From: Ciceribacter ferrooxidans | GTDB lineage: Bacteria > Pseudomonadota > Alphaproteobacteria > Rhizobiales > Rhizobiaceae | DNA length: 64,000 nucleotides | Assembly: GCF_004137355.1 (NCBI RefSeq) | Contig: NZ_SDVB01000170.1 | Coordinates: 476,918 to 540,917 of the forward strand | Direction: 5' to 3' | Program-made: the position numbers and the translations under genes | The notes under the pieces: generated by a model | The model's input: only the letters and a program-made list of their open reading frames with translations | Told to the model about the DNA's origin: nothing | Databases searched by the model: none | Shown: positions 58,108-64,000 of the stretch, one piece after another | Position numbering within the stretch: the stretch's first letter is position 1 | Layout of the letters: each line of letters begins with the position of its first letter

Positions 58108-59343
58108 ATGAACGACATCCGCCCGCTCATCCCCCTGCTCATCACCGCCGGCATCCTGATCGGGGGCAACGGCCTGCAGGGGACGTTCATTTCGCTGAGA
58201 GCGCTCCAGGAGGGCTTTTCAACCTCCACCATCGGGGTGATCGGCACCGGCTACAACATCGGCTTCGCCATCGGCTGCATCTACGTCACCCGCATCATCC
58301 GGGCGATCGGCCATATCCGCACCTTCTCGGCGCTCGCGGCGATCGCTTCCGCCGCCTCGATCTCGATGCTGCTCGCAATCCATCCGGCCTCATGGTTCGC
58401 GATGCGGCTCCTGCAGGGCCTCTGCTTCGCCGGCCTCTTCGCCGTCGTGGAAAGCTGGCTCAACGCCCGCGTCACCAATGCTACGCGTGCCCGCACGCTT
58501 TCCGTCTACCGTTTCGTCGACCTCGGCTCCGTGACGTTCGCGCAATACCTGATCCCGGCTGTCGGTATCAGCGGCTTCGAGCTCTTCGCGATCGTCTCGA
58601 TGGCGCTCACGCTTTCGCTCGTGCCGATCTCGTTTGCCGACCGATCGAGCCCCGAACCGCCAGAGGCGGTGCGCTTCGACCTGAAACTGCTCTGGAAGGT
58701 CTCGCCGCTCGCGACCGTCGGCTGCATCGTCGTCGGGCTCACCAATTCGACCTTCCGCTCGCTCGGGCCGGTCTATGCCGACGGCATCGGCTTTTCCGTG
58801 ACGTCGATCGCAACCTTCATGAGCGTCGGCATCTTCGCGGGCGTCGTGCTGCAATACCCGCTCGGCCACTATTCCGACAAGCTCGACCGGCGGCGGATCA
58901 TCCTGATCGCCACCTTCGGCGCCTTCGCGGCGGGGCTCTTCATCACTTTCGTCGCCGGATCGAACGAGTTGCTGAACTATGTCGGCATCTTCATCTTCGG
59001 TGCCTTCGCGATGCCGCTCTATTCGCTCTGCTCGGCGCATGCCAACGACCACGCGGCGCCCGGCCAGCACGCGCTCGTCTCCGCCGGCACCCTGTTCTTC
59101 TGGTCGGCCGGCGCCGTTGTCGGGCCGCTCTTCGCGTCCTTCATGCTCGACTACTTCGGGCCGCAGGCACTCTTCATCTACACGACCGTCGTGCTCGGCA
59201 TCTTCATGGTCTACACGCTGCTTCGGATGAGCGTCCGCGAAGGGGTACCGGCCACCGCGCGGCGGCCGCGCTTCCGCAACCTCCTGCGCACCTCGACCTT
59301 CTTCAGCAAGCTCGCGGCGCCGCCGTCGGAAAGACAGGACTGA
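58108..59343 (+). CDS. MFS transporter
   Basis: The 411-residue protein has twelve predicted helices. GYNIGFAIGCIYVTRIIRAIGHIRTFS carries the loop 2-3 region, MRLLQGLCFAGLFAVVESWLNARV is typical of the YcaD/UMF-type MFS group, and GVVLQYPLGHYSDKLDRRRII repeats the signature in the second half. Substrate unknown. It is divergent from aspS with a 222-bp gap in which I see no other gene. Confidence 0.9.
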   Translation: MNDIRPLIPLLITAGILIGGNGLQGTFISLRALQEGFSTSTIGVIGTGYNIGFAIGCIYVTRIIRAIGHIRTFSALAAIASAASISMLLAIHPASWFAMRLLQGLCFAGLFAVVESWLNARVTNATRARTLSVYRFVDLGSVTFAQYLIPAVGISGFELFAIVSMALTLSLVPISFADRSSPEPPEAVRFDLKLLWKVSPLATVGCIVVGLTNSTFRSLGPVYADGIGFSVTSIATFMSVGIFAGVVLQYPLGHYSDKLDRRRIILIATFGAFAAGLFITFVAGSNELLNYVGIFIFGAFAMPLYSLCSAHANDHAAPGQHALVSAGTLFFWSAGAVVGPLFASFMLDYFGPQALFIYTTVVLGIFMVYTLLRMSVREGVPATARRPRFRNLLRTSTFFSKLAAPPSERQD

Positions 59344-59430
59344 CTGCGGCAGTCTGGCGATCGAAGCTGTATTGATGAATTTTGCTCTCAACTTTAAAAG
59401 GGAGACATCTTCATCCGCACGGTATCCCGA

Positions 59431-60843
59431 ATGCTTCCGCTGACCCGCCGCAATCTCCTCAAGGCCGCCGCCGTCGGCGGCGCCTATGCCTCGGGTGTCG
59501 CGCTTGCACCCGGCATCACCCGCGCGCTCGCCGGTGCGACGGCCGACCCGCTGCTTCTCGAAGCCTACGAACTGGCGGCGATGATCGACGGCAAGGCGCC
59601 GAGCAAGGGGGTGATGAGCTACCGGACGTCCACCTCGCCGGCGGACGTGGCGCCGCCGGTCATCAGGGCGCGGCGCGGCGAACCGTTCTCCGCGCGTTTC
59701 GAGAACCGGCTACAGGAGCCGACGACCGTCCACTGGCACGGCCTGCGGATCGCAAACGCGATGGACGGCGTTCCTTTCCTGACCCAGCCTTACGTCTATC
59801 CCGGCGACGGCTTCGACTACACCTTCACGCCGCCGGATGCCGGCACCTTCTGGTACCACCCCCACTGCAACACGCTGACGCAGATCGGCCGCGGGCTCGC
59901 CGGCATGCTCATCGTCGAGGACCTGGGCGACCCCGTGTTCGACGGTGAGATCGCGCTCAACCTGCGCGACTGGCGGCTCGGCGGCAATTCGCAGTTCATC
60001 GAGCAGTTCAAGGCGCGCGACGCGGCCAAGGCCGGCACCTTCGGCACGGTCCGCACCGCCAACTGGCAGGTAGAGCCGAGCTACGACGCGCCGGCCGGCG
60101 GTCTCGTCCGGCTTCGTCTCCTCGCCTCCGACGTCACGCGCATCTTCAACCTGAAACTCACAGGTGCAGAGGCGGTGATCGTCGCGATCGACGGCCAGCC
60201 GGCGCCTTCGATCATGCCGCTCGACATGGCGGTCGTCTCGCCCGGCCAGCGCCTCGATCTCGTCCTGCGCATGCCCGACGACGAAGGCGCGACGGTCACG
60301 ATCGAGGACGTCCGGCCATCGACGCCGAAGACGGTCGCACGGCTCAGGGCCGTCGGCGCCTCGCTGAAGCGGAGCCTCGGCGACGTGCCGCCGCTCGCCG
60401 CCAATCCGCAGCCCGAACCCGATCTTTCGGCAGCGACCGAGGTGCCGCTGATCCTCAGCGCCACCGCCGAACAGGCGGCGAAGGATTCGATCTGCGGTTC
60501 GCTCGGCTATTCCTTCTGGGCGATCAACAAGGTGCCCTATCCCGGCGACAGCGCCGATCCGATGGCGCCGCTTGCGGAGATGAAGCTCGGAAAGACCTAT
60601 GTCTTCAATCTCGAAAACGTCACGCCGCATGCACACCCGATCCATCTGCACGGGATGAACTTCAAGGTGATCTCCTCGTCGACGCGGGCGGTGCTGCCGC
60701 TCGTCTCCGACACCTATCTCGTGCTTCCCGACGAGAAGGTGCAGTTCGCCGTCGTCGCCGACAATCCGGGCGACTGGGTGCTACACTGCCACATCATCGA
60801 GCACCAGAAGACGGGTATGACGAGTTTCGTGCGGGTGGTATAG
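59431..60843 (+). CDS. Tat-exported multicopper oxidase (CueO/CumA-like)
   Basis: The 470-residue protein starts with a twin-arginine signal (LTRRNLLKAAAVGGAYASGVALAPG). It holds all four copper-binding clusters: HWHG (101-104), HPHC (143-146), HPIHLHG (402-408) and HCHIIEHQKTGM (452-463), with Met463 as probable T1 axial ligand. Three cupredoxin domains fit the length. It would oxidise Cu(I), phenols or metals in the periplasm. It has no methionine-rich insert like E. coli CueO. The MBL-fold gene follows after 35 bp. Confidence 0.93.
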   Translation: MLPLTRRNLLKAAAVGGAYASGVALAPGITRALAGATADPLLLEAYELAAMIDGKAPSKGVMSYRTSTSPADVAPPVIRARRGEPFSARFENRLQEPTTVHWHGLRIANAMDGVPFLTQPYVYPGDGFDYTFTPPDAGTFWYHPHCNTLTQIGRGLAGMLIVEDLGDPVFDGEIALNLRDWRLGGNSQFIEQFKARDAAKAGTFGTVRTANWQVEPSYDAPAGGLVRLRLLASDVTRIFNLKLTGAEAVIVAIDGQPAPSIMPLDMAVVSPGQRLDLVLRMPDDEGATVTIEDVRPSTPKTVARLRAVGASLKRSLGDVPPLAANPQPEPDLSAATEVPLILSATAEQAAKDSICGSLGYSFWAINKVPYPGDSADPMAPLAEMKLGKTYVFNLENVTPHAHPIHLHGMNFKVISSSTRAVLPLVSDTYLVLPDEKVQFAVVADNPGDWVLHCHIIEHQKTGMTSFVRVV

Positions 60844-60878
60844 CGGGTCTTCCCGCGTTGCCCGACCGGAGACGTTCC

Positions 60879-61763
60879 ATGCCGTCGCTCACCGACACCC
60901 TGCGCGTCCACGAACCCTATCGCGGCCTCTACGCCTATTACGACGGCCGGATCGAAGGCGTGCGGCTCTGGTCGAAGGAGCCCAACTGGGTCGACGACGG
61001 GGCCTATTCGCTGGGCGTCGCCAGCTTCGCGATCGTCTCCGGCAATGAGGCGATCGTCTACGACACCCATATCTCGCTCGACCATGCCCGCGCGATCCGC
61101 GCGCATCTCCTGGGCCTCGGTGTCGAGACGATCCGCGTCGTGCTCAGCCACTGGCATACCGATCACATCGCCGGCAATGCGGTCTTTTCCGATTGCGAGA
61201 TCATCGCCAACCGGCTGACACACGAGGCGATGCTGGCAAACCGCGAGATGCTCGCCGCGAAGACCCCGCCGATCTCGCCGCTCATTCTTCCGACCCGCCT
61301 TTTCGAGGACGAACTGGTGCTCGACCTTGCGGGGCTCGAACTGCGGCTGATGCGTTTCGACATCCACAGCGCCGACGGCACCGTGATCCTCATTCCCGAT
61401 CTCGGCGTGCTGCTTGCCGGCGACACGCTGGAGGACACCATCACCTACATTTCCGAACCCGAGCACACACGCACCCACATCGCCGAGCTCGACCGGCTGG
61501 CAGCCCTACCCTTCCGCCGCATCCTGCCGAACCACGGCGCCGAGGCGGTGATCGCCGCCGGAGGTTACGAGGCGAGCCTCATCTCGGCCACCAAGGCCTA
61601 TCTCGAACGCCTGCTTTCCCGCCTCGACGACCCGGCGATCGATAGCGAGCCCCTCTCCGTCTTCGTCGCGCCCGAGATCGAGAAGGGCTGGATCGGCTAT
61701 TTCGCTCCTTACGAAGAGGTGCACCGCGAGAACGTCGCGGCCCTGCGCGAGGCTAGGCGCTGA
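60879..61763 (+). CDS. Metallo-beta-lactamase-fold hydrolase
   Basis: The 294-residue protein has the MBL motif HWHTDHIAGN (His91, His93, Asp95, His96), then LLAGDTLED with the bridging aspartate and LPNHGAEAVI with a later histidine. The start at 60879 follows GGAGACG. The fold supports hydrolysis of lactones, thioesters or phosphoesters, and lactonase-type activity is possible. It is 35 bp downstream of the multicopper oxidase gene and probably in the same transcript. Confidence 0.9.
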   Translation: MPSLTDTLRVHEPYRGLYAYYDGRIEGVRLWSKEPNWVDDGAYSLGVASFAIVSGNEAIVYDTHISLDHARAIRAHLLGLGVETIRVVLSHWHTDHIAGNAVFSDCEIIANRLTHEAMLANREMLAAKTPPISPLILPTRLFEDELVLDLAGLELRLMRFDIHSADGTVILIPDLGVLLAGDTLEDTITYISEPEHTRTHIAELDRLAALPFRRILPNHGAEAVIAAGGYEASLISATKAYLERLLSRLDDPAIDSEPLSVFVAPEIEKGWIGYFAPYEEVHRENVAALREARR

Positions 61764-61898
61764 CCCTCTTCTGTCGCTTTGCCGCGTCACTTCGCCCGGA
61801 AATGCCCCCGCGGCGGCCGGAACCGGCCGTTCATATTGACATCGCGGGGCGAACGCGGAAGGAAGGTGGATCGCAAATTCCATCAAGACCGAGACGAC

Positions 61899-63044
61899 AT
61901 GATCGAAACGACCGCTGCCCTCGAGGAAGCCTGCACAAAGCTCGCCAAGTCCGACTTCATCACCATCGACACCGAATTCCTGCGTGAATCCACGTTCTGG
62001 CCGGAACTCTGTCTGATCCAGATGGCGAGCCCGGACCTCGAAGTAATCGTCGATCCGCTCGCCAAGGGTATCGATCTCGCTCCCTTCTTCGCGCTGATGG
62101 CCGACAGCTCCGTCGTCAAGGTGTTCCACGCCGCCCGGCAGGACATCGAGATCATCTTCCACCTCGGCAACCTGATCCCGCATCCGATCTTCGACACGCA
62201 GGTTGCGGCGATGGTCTGCGGCTTCGGGGATTCGGTCTCCTACGACCAGCTCGTGCAGAAGGTGAAGAACGTCCACATCGACAAGACCTCGCGCTTCACC
62301 GACTGGAGCCGCCGGCCGCTGTCCGACAAGCAGCTGGAATACGCGCTCGCCGACGTCACGCACCTGCGCGACGTCTACCTGAGGCTCAGGGAGGAGCTCG
62401 AACGGGAGGGCCGCGCGGACTGGCTCACAGAGGAAATGAACATCCTCGAGTCGCGCGAAACCTACGACCTGCACCCGGATGATGCCTGGCAACGGCTGAA
62501 GATGCGGCTCCGAAAGCCGCAGGAACTCGCCGTGATCAAGTATGTCGCCGCCTGGCGCGAGCGCGAGGCCCGCAACCGCAACGTCCCGCGCTCCCGCGTG
62601 CTGAAGGACGACGCGATCTACGAGATCGCCCAGCAGCAGCCTAAGGATGCCGAGGCGCTCGGCCGCTTGCGCACCATCTCGAAGGGCTGGGAACGCTCGA
62701 ATGCGGGCGCTGCTATCATCGAAGCGGTCAACGAGGCGCTCGCGCTGCCGAAGGCGGAGATGCCGCATGTGCATCGTCACGTCCAGGCGCCCGACGGGGC
62801 AGCCGCCTCGGTCGAGCTTCTGAAGGTACTCCTGCGCCTCACCTCGGAGAAGCACGGCGTCGCGGCGAAGGTCATCGCCAATACCGAGGACCTGGAACGG
62901 ATCGCCGCCGAGGGCGACAAGGCCGATGTCGGGGCGATGCACGGCTGGCGCCGCGAACTCTTCGGCGATCTCGCCCTGAAGCTCATCTCCGGCGGCGTCG
63001 GCCTGCGCTTCGTCGACAAGCGCGTCGAAGCGGTGGAGTTCTGA
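61899..63044 (+). CDS. rnd: Ribonuclease D
   Basis: The 381-residue protein has a DEDD 3'-5' exonuclease domain: FITIDTEFLRESTFWPELCLIQ, VVKVFHAARQDIEIIFHL, FDTQVAAMVCGFGDSVSYDQLV and YALADVTHLRDVY. An HRDC domain follows (LAVIKYVAAWREREARNRNVPRSRVLKDDAIYEIA). It trims tRNA and other RNA 3' ends. The start at 61899 follows GAGACG; the longer in-frame reading from 61779 is unlikely. Confidence 0.95.
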   Translation: MIETTAALEEACTKLAKSDFITIDTEFLRESTFWPELCLIQMASPDLEVIVDPLAKGIDLAPFFALMADSSVVKVFHAARQDIEIIFHLGNLIPHPIFDTQVAAMVCGFGDSVSYDQLVQKVKNVHIDKTSRFTDWSRRPLSDKQLEYALADVTHLRDVYLRLREELEREGRADWLTEEMNILESRETYDLHPDDAWQRLKMRLRKPQELAVIKYVAAWREREARNRNVPRSRVLKDDAIYEIAQQQPKDAEALGRLRTISKGWERSNAGAAIIEAVNEALALPKAEMPHVHRHVQAPDGAAASVELLKVLLRLTSEKHGVAAKVIANTEDLERIAAEGDKADVGAMHGWRRELFGDLALKLISGGVGLRFVDKRVEAVEF

Positions 63045-63068
63045 GGCTGAACTGGCGCTGAAGACACC

Positions 63069-64000
63069 ATGGAACTGCCCGCCGCCCTGCGCCGCGCCGT
63101 CGACGACGCCCTCGAAGGCGAAGCGCTCGACCGCCTGACCCGCGCCAGCCAGACGCTTTCCGACCGCTACCGCCGCGAAATCCGCGACGGGCGTTTCCAT
63201 ATCGACGGGACGCTCGCGGCCAAGGCCTATCTCGCCACCCGCCTGCCGGCAACGTTTGCCGCCGTCCGCGCCGCGCTCGACATGGTGGCCGAGGCCTCGC
63301 CCACCTTCGCGCCGCAAACGCTGCTCGACGTCGGCGCCGGCCCCGGCACCGCGCTCTGGGCGGCTGCCGACTGCTGGCCGGAGCTCCGTCAGGCGACGAT
63401 CGTTGAGGCGAGTGCATCGATCCGCACTGTCGGCGAGGCGCTCGCAAGATCCTCGACCGTCGCCTCGACATGGCTTGCCGGCGATGTCACGGGCGCGCTT
63501 CCCGTCAAGGCTCCGGCGGACCTCGTGACGCTTGCCTATGTGCTCGACGAGATCGCCGAAGGGGCCATTGCGGACGTCACGGGCAAGCTCTGGGCGCTCA
63601 CCGGCCAGACACTCGTCATCGTCGAGCCCGGCACGCCCGCCGGCTGGCGGCGTATCCAGATCGTCCGCGACACGCTGATCAAGGCCGGCGCTCATGTGGT
63701 TGCGCCCTGCCCGCACGCCGCGCCCTGCGCGATCGCGGGTACCGACTGGTGCCACTTTTCCCGCCGCGTGGCGCGCTCGCGTCTTCATCGCCTCGCCAAG
63801 CAGGCGGATGTGCCCTGGGAAGACGAGAAATACATCTTCATCGCCGCTTCGCGGATGCCGGCCGAGCCGCCTCCCGCGCGGGTTCTTGCGCCGCCGCGCG
63901 TTGCAAGCGGGCTCGTCCGCTTGAAGCTCTGCCGTTCCGACGGCGGCATCGGCGAACTCACCGTCAGCCGGCGGGACGGCGACCTCTTCCGCGAGGCGCG
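63069..64000 (+). CDS. Rsm22-type small-subunit rRNA methyltransferase-like protein, C terminus beyond the window
   Basis: The reading frame stays open from ATG 63069 to the right edge (~310 residues present). It has an AdoMet-binding motif LLDVGAGPGTALWAAADCWP, then LVTLAYVLDEI, and the Rsm22 cysteine/histidine block PCPHAAPCAIAGTDWCHFSRRVARSRLHRLAK, which may hold an Fe-S or zinc site. Mitochondrial Rsm22 assists small-subunit assembly; the bacterial target is not known. It follows rnd after 24 bp. Confidence 0.88.
   Translation, partial: MELPAALRRAVDDALEGEALDRLTRASQTLSDRYRREIRDGRFHIDGTLAAKAYLATRLPATFAAVRAALDMVAEASPTFAPQTLLDVGAGPGTALWAAADCWPELRQATIVEASASIRTVGEALARSSTVASTWLAGDVTGALPVKAPADLVTLAYVLDEIAEGAIADVTGKLWALTGQTLVIVEPGTPAGWRRIQIVRDTLIKAGAHVVAPCPHAAPCAIAGTDWCHFSRRVARSRLHRLAKQADVPWEDEKYIFIAASRMPAEPPPARVLAPPRVASGLVRLKLCRSDGGIGELTVSRRDGDLFREA

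Noticed and set aside
61506-63788. A 760-codon minus-strand open frame across rnd and the Rsm22-like gene
   Set aside because: It is antisense to genes with strong DEDD, HRDC and methyltransferase motifs and has no recognisable domain.

Overview
The window is a gene-dense, GC-rich stretch of an alphaproteobacterial chromosome. Gene content and order point to Rhizobiaceae (Sinorhizobium/Ensifer, Rhizobium, Agrobacterium). The blocks thioesterase-rplM-rpsI-speB-argC-ctaA, plsX-fabH-ihfA-merR-tRNA-Pro, glyA-nrdR-ribD-ribE-ribH-nusB, ldtR-ldtP and hemB-RDD match the arrangement I remember for Sinorhizobium meliloti and Agrobacterium tumefaciens core chromosomes. This is from memory; no search was run. 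Nothing indicates a phage, plasmid, insertion sequence or CRISPR array.

Layout. 1-7.7 kb is a mixed accessory/metabolic segment. It holds two regulator/target pairs (ArsR with a short-chain dehydrogenase, WYL regulator with a glutathione transferase), a homocysteine synthase, small hypothetical proteins, a VOC protein, an enoyl-CoA hydratase and a thioesterase. 7.8-13.9 kb is housekeeping: ribosomal proteins L13/S9 behind a clear promoter and a structured leader, an agmatinase-family ureohydrolase, ArgC, a VOC protein, a DODA-type dioxygenase, heme A synthase and DUF2842. 14-25.8 kb is a Wzx/Wzy-type surface polysaccharide locus, probably the counterpart of the Agrobacterium unipolar polysaccharide (upp) cluster. 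It has an acetyltransferase, a co-polymerase with a degenerate kinase domain, an export lipoprotein, two GT4 glycosyltransferases, an initiating sugar-phosphate transferase, a polymerase and an HTH protein. An FtsH-family protease gene sits on the opposite strand in its middle.

25.9-38.8 kb is core again: tRNA-Pro(GGG), MerR, IHF alpha, FabH, PlsX, DUF177, a cytochrome bc1 chaperone-like protein, a BamE/OmlA lipoprotein, a K+-independent H+-pyrophosphatase, an MFS transporter, NusB and the riboflavin genes with NrdR. 38.8-47.5 kb holds GlyA, the LdtP/LdtR cell-wall pair, HemB (Mg-type), an RDD protein, an SLC13-type transporter and Bpt. 47.5-49.8 kb is a small accessory patch: a RIME-like palindromic element, an Acg-type nitroreductase-fold protein and an AbrB/Doc toxin-antitoxin pair. 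49.7-64 kb carries ParC, a secreted protein of unknown function, a cytochrome P450 coupled to an LpxL-like acyltransferase, AspS, an MFS transporter, a Tat-exported multicopper oxidase, a metallo-beta-lactamase-fold hydrolase, RNase D and the start of an Rsm22-type methyltransferase.

The most interesting items are the polysaccharide locus (pseudo-kinase co-polymerase, consecutive UUGA start/stop overlaps, embedded FtsH), the P450-acyltransferase two-gene unit, the palindrome-rich operator of the toxin-antitoxin pair, the rplM leader and the dispersed palindromic element. No clearly undescribed multi-gene defence or mobile system was found.
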